DNA from: a virus
DNA: 28,745 nucleotides
Virus record (IMG/VR): IMGVR_UViG_3300009184_000153
Span: 1-28,745 of that record
Strand: one strand, 5' to 3'
Positions 6,816 through 16,231 of this stretch are shown piece by piece. Numbering within the stretch: the stretch's first letter is position 1; the number at the start of each line of letters is the position of its first letter. Position numbers and translations under genes: made by a program. The notes beneath the pieces were generated by a model. That model was not told the DNA's origin and did no database searches. It was given only the letters and a program-made list of their open reading frames with translations.

Positions 6816-7814
6816 ATGGCTACTTCAGGTACTACTACATTTACAGTTACCAGAGATCAGATTATTGAGGCTGCACTACGTAGTTTAGCAGTTCTTGAAG
6901 AAGGTGCTACACCAGGGCCTAATGCCCTAGAGAATGCTTCTTTCTCTTTAAATCTTATTCTAAAGAAATGGCAATCAGAAGGTATTAAACTATGGACTAT
7001 TAAAGAGTATACACTACCTTTAGTTCCTAATCAAACTTCTTATACTATTGGACCTTCAGGAACTTATAATTTAAATGCTGCTAAACCTTTAAGACTTATT
7101 CAAGCTTACTTAAGAAACTTATCTAATGCTACATACTCAGTAGGTGAAATTTCTTTAACGTCTGGTGGTACGGGTTATACAGTACAACCAACTAATCCAG
7201 CTGCTACTACTGGTGGTACTGGATCTGGGGCTACATTTAACTTAACGTTTACTGGCCCAACTGTTACAAGTGTAATGCTTGCTAATACAGGTGGTAGTGG
7301 GTATGCTGTAGGTGATGTACTAACAATGACTGGTGGTACCTTTACAACACCATGTACTGTTACAGTAGACACTCTTTTAAGTGTATTTACAGATATGCCT
7401 ATGACTGTTATCTCACAACAAGAGTATAACATTTTAGGTGCAAAGCAATCACAAGGTAACGTAAATACTGTATACTATAAACCTTGGAGAGATTATGGGG
7501 AACTAAGTGTATTCTTAACTCCTAATACTTTTACAGCTGAAAATTATAATTTACATTTATTTGTACAAACACCTATTGAAGACATAACATCAGCTAATCA
7601 AAACTTTGATTTCCCTTCAGAATGGTTTTTAGCTCTTAAATGGAATCTAGTTGCAGATCTTGCTTCAGATTATGAAAAGACTCTTACTGATAAACAATAC
7701 TATGAACAAAAAGCAAGTATGCTTAAGAATGAATTAATGGACTGGGATATTGAGTGGACCTCAACATTCTTCCAACCAGATGTAAGGGGCGGATTTAACA
7801 GGAGCTTTAGATAA
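6816..7814 (+). CDS. P22 gp4-like head-tail adaptor / tail accessory protein with inserted beta domain
   Basis: This 332-residue protein begins 'TFTVTRDQIIEAALRSLAVL'. With the segments 'ALENASFSLNLILKKWQSEG' and 'LWTIKEYTLPLVPNQTSYTI', this is the recognisable start of the P22 gp4-like adaptor family that attaches to the portal ring. The C-terminal part ('FPSEWFLALKWNLVADLAS', 'KASMLKNELMDWDIEW') also fits. Residues about 109-189 are a Gly/Thr-rich insert: 'LTSGGTGY...GGTGSGATFNLTF...VTSVMLANTGGSGY'. This is not part of the core adaptor and closely resembles an insert in the next gene. The gene couples to its successor by TAATG. Confidence 0.8.
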   Translation: MATSGTTTFTVTRDQIIEAALRSLAVLEEGATPGPNALENASFSLNLILKKWQSEGIKLWTIKEYTLPLVPNQTSYTIGPSGTYNLNAAKPLRLIQAYLRNLSNATYSVGEISLTSGGTGYTVQPTNPAATTGGTGSGATFNLTFTGPTVTSVMLANTGGSGYAVGDVLTMTGGTFTTPCTVTVDTLLSVFTDMPMTVISQQEYNILGAKQSQGNVNTVYYKPWRDYGELSVFLTPNTFTAENYNLHLFVQTPIEDITSANQNFDFPSEWFLALKWNLVADLASDYEKTLTDKQYYEQKASMLKNELMDWDIEWTSTFFQPDVRGGFNRSFR

Positions 7815-9466
7815 TGCCTATTGTTAATATTCCATTAACAACTCCTATAAAACAACGTACCAATGATGTTAGCAAAGATGCTAAGATGGTTAATTGTTTT
7901 AAAGAGACTTTAGCTGATGGTAGAACATTAGCTATTAAACGTCCAGGTAAAGCTTCTTATACAATTACACCAGTTCTTCCTTCATCAGGAGAAGGCTTAT
8001 GGTCTTATAATAATAACCTATATGCTGCTGCTGGCGGTAAACTATTTAGTATTACTAGTGGTGTATCTACACAATTACTTACAGGTATGAGTGGAGAGAA
8101 TGTAAGTTGGGTAAATACTTTAGATACATCTAGTCCTCATCCTTACATGGTATTTCATGATCAAGTAAAGGGTTGGTATTTAACTGCTACAGGCACTATT
8201 TATGAAATTCGTAAAATGGTAGCTGGTGTTACTTTAGTAAGTGGTGGTTCAGGATATCCTGCAACAGGTACATTTAGTATTACAGGATCAGTTAGTGGTA
8301 GTGGTGCTGTAGGGACTTATACTGCTGATGGTGGTGGTGTTATTACTAATGTTACTTTAACAAATCCTGGTTCTAATTACGCTGGTACATTAACTGTTGT
8401 ATTTTCAGGTGCAGGAACATTAGCAGTAGCTAATGCTTATTTAAATGCATTTCCAGCAAACCCTGTTCCAGGTTTAGTATACCTTGATGGTTATGTATTT
8501 GCAATGGATTCTCAAGGACAAATCTTTCAATCTGATAATGAAAATCCTGGTCAATGGAATCCTTCAAATTATACATCAGCTAAGTCAGAAGCAGATGAAG
8601 GTAAGGCTATAGCACGTCATCTTAATTATATTATAGCATTTAAAGAATGGACAGCTGACTTTTTCTATGATGCAGGTAATGCACAAGGATCTGTTCTATC
8701 TATTAACCAAGCAGCTCATATGGAAATTGGATGTGCTGATGGTAATTCAATACAAAATCCAGAACAGTCTTTAATTTGGATGGGAACTGTAGTTGAAGGT
8801 GGTAGAAACATTATGGTAATGGATGGGTTATCACCTAGAAAAGTATCTACTAAAGCTGTAGAAAACTTCTTAAATGCTAGTAATTTAACTGGTACATATT
8901 CTTGGTTATATAAAATTGCTGGCCATACATTATATGGTTTAGTACTAACTGATCAAAATGTAACCCTTGTATATGACTTAGCAGAAGATCAATGGCATTA
9001 TTGGACTACAAGTAAAGATTATATTGCAGGTGGTGAAAACTACTTTGAATGTTCTTTTGTAACACAATTCCCATTTAACAGTGGTAACTTTTATGTATTA
9101 GATGCTGTTAATGGTTTAGTATTTACATTAAGTCCTAATAACTATGTAGATCCTTTTGGGCCCATTAGGATGCGTGTAGTAACAGATCGTTTAGATTTTG
9201 ATACGTATGCATTTAAAACAGTATCAGGTTTAACTCTTTATGGAGATACAATTAATGATGTACTTAACATACGTCATACAGAAGATGATTATACTAACTG
9301 GTCTCAGTATAGACAAGTGCAATTAAACTTACAGAAACCAGGTTTATATCAACTTGGTAGGTTTAGACGAAGAGCTTATGAATATTTATATCAAGGTAAT
9401 AATCCTTTCCGTTTAGAAAAAGTACAATTTAATATTAATGGTAGATTAGATCCAAGCTCAGAATAA
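7814..9466 (+). CDS. P22 gp10-like packaged-DNA stabilisation / tail hub protein
   Basis: This 550-residue protein begins 'NIPLTTPIKQRTNDVSKDAK' and 'MVNCFKE...LAIKRPGKASYTI', then shows beta-propeller-like strands ('GLWSYNNNLYAAAGGKLFSI'). This is the P22 gp10 stabilisation family, a six-bladed tail hub below the adaptor. 'IIAFKEWTADFFYDAGNAQG' and 'MEIGCADGNSI' are further family landmarks. Residues about 136-208 form an inserted Gly-rich beta domain ('VTLVSGGSGY', 'SGSGAVGTY', 'ITNVTLTNPGSNY'), similar to the one in the adaptor. It seals the packaged genome and joins adaptor to tail tip. It is coupled by one-base overlaps on both sides. Confidence 0.85.
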   Translation: MPIVNIPLTTPIKQRTNDVSKDAKMVNCFKETLADGRTLAIKRPGKASYTITPVLPSSGEGLWSYNNNLYAAAGGKLFSITSGVSTQLLTGMSGENVSWVNTLDTSSPHPYMVFHDQVKGWYLTATGTIYEIRKMVAGVTLVSGGSGYPATGTFSITGSVSGSGAVGTYTADGGGVITNVTLTNPGSNYAGTLTVVFSGAGTLAVANAYLNAFPANPVPGLVYLDGYVFAMDSQGQIFQSDNENPGQWNPSNYTSAKSEADEGKAIARHLNYIIAFKEWTADFFYDAGNAQGSVLSINQAAHMEIGCADGNSIQNPEQSLIWMGTVVEGGRNIMVMDGLSPRKVSTKAVENFLNASNLTGTYSWLYKIAGHTLYGLVLTDQNVTLVYDLAEDQWHYWTTSKDYIAGGENYFECSFVTQFPFNSGNFYVLDAVNGLVFTLSPNNYVDPFGPIRMRVVTDRLDFDTYAFKTVSGLTLYGDTINDVLNIRHTEDDYTNWSQYRQVQLNLQKPGLYQLGRFRRRAYEYLYQGNNPFRLEKVQFNINGRLDPSSE

Positions 9467-9882
9467 TGAATGTAATTATAGTACCACAAGAACATAGACA
9501 CATTATATTTCCTAAAGTAAAACACTATCTAGAAAAAGCAGCTAAACTTTCAGGTGGTAGAATTTCTATAGAAGAGATTGAAAATAATGTGTTATATAAA
9601 AACCATCAGCTTTGGATTGCTTTTAATGATGATGAAATTGTAGCAACTGCTGATACAGAACTAATTCAGTATGCTAAAATTAAAACACTAGTGGGGCATT
9701 TTATTGGTGGTAAAGATTTAGAGTCTTGGAAACAACCTATTGTAGATGCAATGACTATGTTTGGTAAAGCAGAGGGTTGTTCTAGAATTGAATTTATGGG
9801 TCGTCGTGGTTGGACTAAACCATTAAAACAAATAGGCTGGAAAGAAACGTATCGTGTATATGAATATAATTTGGAGACGTAA
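9466..9882 (+). CDS. GNAT-like phage protein, T7 gp13-like
   Basis: The 138-residue protein fits a phage family with an acetyltransferase-like fold. It has 'KVKHYLEKAAKLSGGRISIEEI' at the N-terminus, 'LWIAFNDDEIVATADTELIQYA' as the central strands, and 'AEGCSRIEFMGRRGWTKPLKQIGWKE' near the end. T7 gp13, encoded just before the ejection proteins gp14-16, has the same size and position and is needed for virion maturation. The acetyl-CoA loop is not clearly conserved, so catalysis is uncertain. Its location between the tail hub and the gp14-like gene supports the gp13 comparison. Confidence 0.7.
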   Translation: MNVIIVPQEHRHIIFPKVKHYLEKAAKLSGGRISIEEIENNVLYKNHQLWIAFNDDEIVATADTELIQYAKIKTLVGHFIGGKDLESWKQPIVDAMTMFGKAEGCSRIEFMGRRGWTKPLKQIGWKETYRVYEYNLET

Positions 9883-9884
9883 CA

Positions 9885-10574
9885 ATGATTAACTTATTTA
9901 ACTGGGTAACTCTTTTAGTAGAATCATTTACCTTTTATGGTGGTGGTAAAGGTGGTGGTGGTAGTACACAACAATCTACTTCACAAGCTGTAGACTTTTT
10001 TGGTGTAGACAAACGACAAAAGTATGAAGATCTTCTTTACAAATATGTATCAGGAGACTCTGATACTTTAGCTAATGTTAAAAATCAACCTGGTTTTCAA
10101 TTTGGTTTAGATTTAGCAAATGAAGCACAAGATCGTAGTTTTGCAGCTACTGGTGTAGGTCCCTCAGGTTATGAAAATATTGCTAGAAGTAATTTAAATC
10201 AAGGTTATGCTCAAAATTATATCAATGGTATGATTGGTAATTTAACAGCTCCTTCTGGTGCTGGTATTAGCTTAGGTCAAAACTCAACAATGACAAGTAG
10301 TTCACAAGGTCAAAGTCCATTATGGAACGTAGCAGGTACTGTTGCAGGTGCTATGCCTTGGGGTAAAATATTCTCTGATAAAAATCTTAAAACTAATATT
10401 AAACATATTCAAACTATTAAAGGTATTAAAATTTATAGCTTTAATTATATATGGTCTCATGTTAAATCTATTGGTGTCCTTGCACAAGATCTTCTTAAGA
10501 TGCCTGAATATAAACATACGGTAAGTTTAACTAGTCTTGGTTACACTGTTGACTATTCTAAATTACCTATCTAA
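9885..10574 (+). CDS. gp14-like internal virion protein with C-terminal S74 self-cleavage-like domain
   Basis: This 229-residue protein has a short hydrophobic N-terminus, a Gly-rich linker (18-27), and a segment ('LANEAQDRSFAATGVGPSG', 'NIARSNLNQGY') typical of gp14-like DNA-ejection proteins. The C-terminus from S164 reads 'SDKNLKTNIKHIQTIKGIKI', then 'YSFNYIW', 'GVLAQDLL' and 'LGYTVDYSKL'. This matches the intramolecular chaperone/peptidase S74 domain, in which the Ser of the Ser-Asp pair and a nearby Lys carry out autocleavage. The domain is only about 66 residues, at the short end. It precedes the gp15- and gp16-like genes, as in T7. Confidence 0.75.
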   Translation: MINLFNWVTLLVESFTFYGGGKGGGGSTQQSTSQAVDFFGVDKRQKYEDLLYKYVSGDSDTLANVKNQPGFQFGLDLANEAQDRSFAATGVGPSGYENIARSNLNQGYAQNYINGMIGNLTAPSGAGISLGQNSTMTSSSQGQSPLWNVAGTVAGAMPWGKIFSDKNLKTNIKHIQTIKGIKIYSFNYIWSHVKSIGVLAQDLLKMPEYKHTVSLTSLGYTVDYSKLPI

Positions 10575-10589
10575 CTAAAGGATTATATC

Positions 10590-12458
10590 ATGGCATTTTC
10601 TGATGGCTTTTCAGCTGGACTTCAACTAAGAAAGTATATGGATGAGCAAAGTAAAGAAGAACAAGCTACTGAAATATATAATAGAAACATGGGTATAGAT
10701 CCAGCTACTCCTATAGTTCCTGATGGTTTTGCAGCTCCTCAATCTATACCTACTAATTATACTAAAGGTACTGGTTTTGGTGGTCAAGAAACAATGATGC
10801 CTAAAGGTGCTATGTCTATGACTCCAGGTACTACTAATGAAAAGATGGTGGCTAATAAAGATACAGTACCAGGTTATAGAGATGGTAATGTAACTACTTA
10901 TCCGTATCAAATTAATGAACCTATTCAAAACACAACTCCAATAGGAACATCTCCATACAATACTACAGAACCTGTAACTCAACAAGCTCCTAATTATAAT
11001 GTAATGAATGGCTACCCAGCAGGGGCTCAACCAAGTATTGAACCTACTGGTCCTGCTATGCCTAATGCTATTACTCAAGATTACGATGCTAATACTCCTA
11101 AAGAAGTTAAGGATAAACTAGCAAATGCTCAGACAGAAGATGAATATAATAGTATTTTAAATGATTATAAAAAGTCTCAACAACCTAAAGAGTCTAGTTT
11201 TTATGACAAGACTGTTGCAGAAGTTACATCTGCTAAAAATAAAGTAGAATCACATCAAGAAGAATTAGCTCGTATTAAAAAAACAGCTAATGAAATGAGA
11301 TCTAAAGGTCTTTGGAAAGAAGCTGAAAAGTTTGAAACTAAAGCTGTTCAAACTCAAAAAGATTATTATGAATCTACAAATGAATATAATAAAGTTGTAA
11401 GTAAAGCTTTAGAGACTAAAGCAGGTTTAGCTAAATCATATTTAAATGCTCTTGAAGCTGGTGTAGATCCTGAGTTTGCTTTTAATCAAACATTAATGAA
11501 AGCTCATAGCATGGGCATTCCTGACTTAGATCAATATAAATCTATGAGTGGTACTCAACGTGCTCAAGCTGCTCAAATGATTGTTGATGATGCTATTTCA
11601 ACTAAAGACAGACTTAGAACTGATCTTGAGATTATGAAAGATGAGACTAAAAAAGCTCTGTTTAATAAAACTATAACTCAAAAACAAGAAACTAATCTTA
11701 TGAAAGATAGATGGCATACAGAAGAGCGTGAGCTTAAAGAAAAATCTCTTGATATAAAAGCTGTTAAAACTAATTTTGATATGGCTAACCAAACTGTTAA
11801 GAATACTCAAAGAGATCTTAAGATGATTCAAGATCGTTTAGATTTAATTAAAAATGGTTATGTAATTAAAGATGACTTTGGTAATATTATGTCTCCTGCT
11901 GAATCACAACGTGAAGCTCAGGTTTTAGTACAACAACGTGAAAACTTGCAAGATAGGTTAGTTGCTGCAGAAGAACATGCTGCTAATGTTAAAAAGTATA
12001 TTCCTACTAAAGAATTAAAAGAAATTGAAAAAGCAGATAAAGTTTTAAATAATCAAACATCTGCTATTCCTGAAAAGAATGCTAATATTATTAAATCATA
12101 CTTTAATAAAATAGTTGCTTTACCTGCTGATAGACAAGCTCAACAATTTAATATTTTAAAATCTAATGTAGAAGCAGAACATCCTGGATATACTTTAGAT
12201 ACTAAAGGTAATCTTGTTGAGAAAGGTAATGTTTCTGCTGAATCTAAACCAGAACCTAAAACTCAAGAGAATGTATTAAAATCATTTGAAGGATCTCCAA
12301 ATCGTGTAAAAGTTGATGTAACTAAACAACCAACATCTTTTATTAGTGATGCTCAAGATGCTATTGTTAGAAGAATGGGTCCAGTAGAAGATCCTATAAC
12401 AGGTAAAATGATTACTCGATCAGAGTTCCGTAAAAAATATGGTGAAAATCCTAAGTAA
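10590..12458 (+). CDS. gp15-like internal virion (DNA ejection) protein
   Basis: This 622-residue protein follows an AAAGGA site. The first 190 residues are low-complexity and rich in Pro, Thr, Gln and Asn ('MSMTPGTTNEKMVANKDTVP'). Residues about 200-480 are highly charged and predicted coiled coil ('DLEIMKDETKKALFNKTITQ', 'AEEHAANVKKYIPTKELKEI'). It contains no catalytic motif. Size and position between a gp14-like and a gp16-like gene indicate an ejection protein stored in the capsid core that forms the trans-envelope tunnel. Identity rests mainly on order and composition, not on strong motif matches. Confidence 0.7.
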   Translation: MAFSDGFSAGLQLRKYMDEQSKEEQATEIYNRNMGIDPATPIVPDGFAAPQSIPTNYTKGTGFGGQETMMPKGAMSMTPGTTNEKMVANKDTVPGYRDGNVTTYPYQINEPIQNTTPIGTSPYNTTEPVTQQAPNYNVMNGYPAGAQPSIEPTGPAMPNAITQDYDANTPKEVKDKLANAQTEDEYNSILNDYKKSQQPKESSFYDKTVAEVTSAKNKVESHQEELARIKKTANEMRSKGLWKEAEKFETKAVQTQKDYYESTNEYNKVVSKALETKAGLAKSYLNALEAGVDPEFAFNQTLMKAHSMGIPDLDQYKSMSGTQRAQAAQMIVDDAISTKDRLRTDLEIMKDETKKALFNKTITQKQETNLMKDRWHTEERELKEKSLDIKAVKTNFDMANQTVKNTQRDLKMIQDRLDLIKNGYVIKDDFGNIMSPAESQREAQVLVQQRENLQDRLVAAEEHAANVKKYIPTKELKEIEKADKVLNNQTSAIPEKNANIIKSYFNKIVALPADRQAQQFNILKSNVEAEHPGYTLDTKGNLVEKGNVSAESKPEPKTQENVLKSFEGSPNRVKVDVTKQPTSFISDAQDAIVRRMGPVEDPITGKMITRSEFRKKYGENPK

Positions 12459-12475
12459 TACATAAAGGAGTTCTA

Positions 12476-15400
12476 ATGGCTGGAAATGCTTACTTAAAAG
12501 GACTTGATCCTAGCATTGGTGAAGAAGCTAATATGCAAGCTTACTTAGATGGTTTAGGTAAGGCTGAGGGTGCTGACTATGATACTATTGTTGGTGGTAA
12601 GAAGTTTACTGATTACTCTAAACATCCTAATATAGTAGGTGTTACTACTAAGGAAGGCCCAAGCACGGCTGCTGGTAAGTATCAAATTACTAAAACAACT
12701 TATGATCAGTATGCTCCTAAACTAGGCATAACTGATTTTTCTCCTACTTCGCAAGATGCAATTGCAAAAGCAATTCTTAAAGCTAAAGATGCTGAAGGAG
12801 ATGTTATTAAAGGAGACTTTGAAACAGCTCATAATAAATTAGGATCTGTTTGGGCAAGTCTTCCATCAAGCACCTATTCACAACCTAAGAGATCCACTAA
12901 GTGGGTTCAGGAAAATATAAAACCTATTACACAAGCAGACATGCTAGATGTGACAGCTAATATAGCACAACCTGAACAGGTGTCTTATCGGCTCGGTTCT
13001 AATGACAATCCTTATGCTAGGGGTCTTGACTTACCGACTGAAACAGAAGTATCAGTAGAAAATAATCCTTATCGTAAAGGTATAGCTAAAGATAATCCTT
13101 ATATGAAGGGATTAGATTTAAGTGAACCTATCTCTGCTACTAAATCATTTGGTAAGTCGTTCTTAGGCAGTGCGTCTAAAGCTATTGCTGCTTCTCCTGG
13201 TATGGCTATTGGTGCAACAGGTGGCTTTGAGCTTGGTGCTTTAACAGGCCCTGCTGCTCCTATTATGTCTCCTGTATTAGGACTTGTAGGTGGTGTAGGT
13301 GGATATTTAGCAGGTGAAAAAGCTGTTAGTGCAGCTTATGATAAGTTTGTACCTGAGTCTGTTAAAAAATATATAGGTTATGATAAAGCTACTCGTGAAG
13401 CTGAAATGGCTGCTAACCCTGAATCATCTTATGCTGGTGAACTAACAGGTAATGTTGCACTATTTAGACCTGGATCATTAGCTAACATTACTCTTCCTGG
13501 TGGTAAAGTAATAACTCCTCTTGCTCAACGAGCTACATTAGGTGGTGTCTCTGGTGGTATTGAAGCTGGTTCTGAGGCATTATCTGGTGGTGAATTAAAT
13601 CCTCAACGTATTGCAGAAGCTACTGCATTTGGTGCTATTGCGGCTAAACCTACAGCTATTACTCGTCATGCTGACAAGTTAGCTTCTAATCTTATCTCTA
13701 GAATTCCTGGAACTTCTGCTTATGAAACTAGATTATCACAAGGACTTGAAACTGATCGTACTATTAATGGTACGCAAGAACGTACGACTACTCAAGAACG
13801 TGCTGCTCCTGAACAACGAGATTTATTCCAAGAAGAATTAACTCAAGCTCAAGAGATGCAAAACAGGGGTCAAGTATTTGAACCTGGAGCTACTAGAACT
13901 ACACCTACAGATGCTGTAATTCGATCAGAACAAGACATTGATCTTGCTAAGATGGAAGCTAAACAAACTCGTTCTAGACTTGAAGAAGAGATTCCTGATG
14001 CTCGTAATCGTGAACAAATTACTATGTCTATTGAAGGACAGAAACGTCAAGATAGATTATTAAGTGACAGACAAAAAGCAGAAGAGCTTCGTATTTTAAG
14101 GTCAAGTATTGCTAAAAAAGAAAACTTAGCAAGAGGTATGGAAAGAGATCCTCTTAATGTTGTCTTACAAGATTTTAGAAATAGGGATGCTTATAACAAT
14201 CTTAGAAACAAAGAAGGTTTTCCTAGAGATGGTACTCAAGCAGAACAATTAGCTTTCTTACGTAATGATATAGAGAATACTATATATGGTCATAACTCTT
14301 TAAGAGATCGTCCTTCTGATGAACCATCATTTGGTGTAAGGGATTATATTGTTAGTGAGTTTAGACGTTTAGGTGAACGTGCTAGAAGTGAAGGTTTATT
14401 CCCACAATTACGTAGGGATTATGTAACTCATGCTTTAGACTTTACTGACTCTGTTTTAAATAGAGAACAACAACGAGCTTTATCTGACTATTTATTTGCT
14501 AATACTAATGAGTCTAGGTTTGTTAGAGACTTTACACAAGCTCGTCAATTTAGGTACCTTCGTGATCTTGAGAATGCTTTACGTCAAGCAGGAGATGAGC
14601 TTGGTATAAATACTCGTGGTATTAAAGTACAACGAGACATAGCTAAGGTTATGGAAATCTATAAGAATGCTATGGGTAGAGCTATTGTAGAGAAACGATT
14701 AGCTAACTACTTACTTAAAACTAAAATAGATGGTTCTCCTATCTCTGGGCAAGTAGGGGAACTTCCTATTGTAACTAATAACATAGAACAAGGTTTTAGA
14801 AATAACTATGTTAAGTTTACAGGTCAAGGTTCTGATATCCTGCAAGATTTTATGGTACATCCTGACTTTAAAGATATTTTAGGGCATGTCTTTAGACAAG
14901 ATAATCCAAATGCTATGCTTGAAGCATTTAAATCTGTATCTATGTTATCTAAGTTTTTAAATACTGCAGGTTCATTATTCCATGCTACATCATTAGCAGT
15001 AGCACAAGCTACCGCAGCTCCAGGATTATTCTTAAAAGAAGTAATGACTGGTGGTAGTGGTATTCGTGCAGCTTTAAAAGACCTAGAACATAGAGGTGTT
15101 GGAGCACAGGGTCAATTACTTATTAAAGGTGGTTTAAAGGTAGCTACAGAGGACGTACAGCGTACTATTATAGGTGATGCTGCAGGTACAGCAGACAAGT
15201 TAATTGGTGATCATCTTGTTGGTGGAAGAAATGTAAAAGTTCTTAGACAAATGAGTGATCCTTTAGAGAATCATTTCCTTAATCATATGAATAGATTTAC
15301 ATGGGATTACATGCATGCTGGTGGTAAATTAAATTTAGCACAGCATTTCTTTACACAAATTAAATCTAAACATCCTGAGATACCTGATGATCAAATTGCT

Positions 15401-16231
15401 TCTGAAGTAGCTAGCTTTGTTAACAATACATTAGGTGGTTTAAATTGGTTACAAGTAGCTAATGAAGTAGAAAACAAATTTCTTAAAGCTTTTGCAATTA
15501 AAGCTATGAAGTTACAGAACAGAGATTGGGCACAGATTGTATTGTTTGCTCCTGACTGGACTGTATCTACATTAAGATCATTTACTAAGGCATTGCCTAA
15601 AGAATTAATGAAACCACAAAATTGGGAGTTAAGAGCTGGTGTTAAAGGTCTTATTGATCCTACAAATAGTAGTGACTTAGCACGTAGATATGTATTAACT
15701 ACAGGTTTACTATGGTTAACTATTCTTAATGGCTTTAATATGGCATTTACAGGTAGACCTATTTGGACTAACAAAGATCCTACTCGTGTAGATTTAGGTG
15801 ATGGCACAGCTATGCAGATGGCTAAACATTCTATGGAAGCATTTCACTGGTTACTAGATCCTGAAAAGACATTAGGTAATAAGTTAGGCTTTATACCTAA
15901 GGGAATTATTACTATGACTACAGGTAAAGCATACCCAAGTCCTAAGGCACCTATGGTTAAAGATAATACAACTCTTGGACGTTTGGTTCATTCAGGTAAG
16001 GCTGCTCTACCATTCCAAATTAGTGCCGCTGCTTCCGCTCCTCCAGGAGAAGGTGGTAAACGTGCACTAGCAAGTTTCTTGGGTGTACCTATCTATGGTC
16101 AGACAGATAAAGCTAACTCTACTGCTGAAGTATTAGCAGAACGTAAGGCTCAAAGTAAAGAAACTAGAATTAAAAATAGACTTGATAAACTAGAACAGCA
16201 ATATGAGGAATCAAAATGGCAACAGGATTAG
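12476..16231 (+). CDS. gp16-like ejection protein with N-terminal muramidase domain
   Basis: The 1251-residue protein starts after AAAGGAG. Residues about 20-145 look like a phage muramidase of the GH104/COG4678 type: 'LGKAEGADYDTIVGG' carries the candidate catalytic E31, followed by 'FTDYSKHPN', 'STAAGKYQITKTTYDQYA' and 'DAIAKAILKA'. It would open peptidoglycan locally during DNA entry. Residues 177-215 contain three NPYxxG-type repeats, echoing 'GNAYLKGLD' at residues 3-11. A Gly/Ala-rich hydrophobic region at about 230-285 could enter membranes. The rest is long, helical and rich in Gln, Arg and Glu. The last gene of the T7-like core is similarly large. Its 3' end overlaps the next gene by 16 bases. 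Confidence 0.82.
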   Translation: MAGNAYLKGLDPSIGEEANMQAYLDGLGKAEGADYDTIVGGKKFTDYSKHPNIVGVTTKEGPSTAAGKYQITKTTYDQYAPKLGITDFSPTSQDAIAKAILKAKDAEGDVIKGDFETAHNKLGSVWASLPSSTYSQPKRSTKWVQENIKPITQADMLDVTANIAQPEQVSYRLGSNDNPYARGLDLPTETEVSVENNPYRKGIAKDNPYMKGLDLSEPISATKSFGKSFLGSASKAIAASPGMAIGATGGFELGALTGPAAPIMSPVLGLVGGVGGYLAGEKAVSAAYDKFVPESVKKYIGYDKATREAEMAANPESSYAGELTGNVALFRPGSLANITLPGGKVITPLAQRATLGGVSGGIEAGSEALSGGELNPQRIAEATAFGAIAAKPTAITRHADKLASNLISRIPGTSAYETRLSQGLETDRTINGTQERTTTQERAAPEQRDLFQEELTQAQEMQNRGQVFEPGATRTTPTDAVIRSEQDIDLAKMEAKQTRSRLEEEIPDARNREQITMSIEGQKRQDRLLSDRQKAEELRILRSSIAKKENLARGMERDPLNVVLQDFRNRDAYNNLRNKEGFPRDGTQAEQLAFLRNDIENTIYGHNSLRDRPSDEPSFGVRDYIVSEFRRLGERARSEGLFPQLRRDYVTHALDFTDSVLNREQQRALSDYLFANTNESRFVRDFTQARQFRYLRDLENALRQAGDELGINTRGIKVQRDIAKVMEIYKNAMGRAIVEKRLANYLLKTKIDGSPISGQVGELPIVTNNIEQGFRNNYVKFTGQGSDILQDFMVHPDFKDILGHVFRQDNPNAMLEAFKSVSMLSKFLNTAGSLFHATSLAVAQATAAPGLFLKEVMTGGSGIRAALKDLEHRGVGAQGQLLIKGGLKVATEDVQRTIIGDAAGTADKLIGDHLVGGRNVKVLRQMSDPLENHFLNHMNRFTWDYMHAGGKLNLAQHFFTQIKSKHPEIPDDQIASEVASFVNNTLGGLNWLQVANEVENKFLKAFAIKAMKLQNRDWAQIVLFAPDWTVSTLRSFTKALPKELMKPQNWELRAGVKGLIDPTNSSDLARRYVLTTGLLWLTILNGFNMAFTGRPIWTNKDPTRVDLGDGTAMQMAKHSMEAFHWLLDPEKTLGNKLGFIPKGIITMTTGKAYPSPKAPMVKDNTTLGRLVHSGKAALPFQISAAASAPPGEGGKRALASFLGVPIYGQTDKANSTAEVLAERKAQSKETRIKNRLDKLEQQYEESKWQQD

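Noticed and set aside
10626-11078. 150-codon minus-strand frame
   Set aside because: Antisense of the low-complexity N-terminus of the gp15-like gene, with no start signal or recognisable domain.
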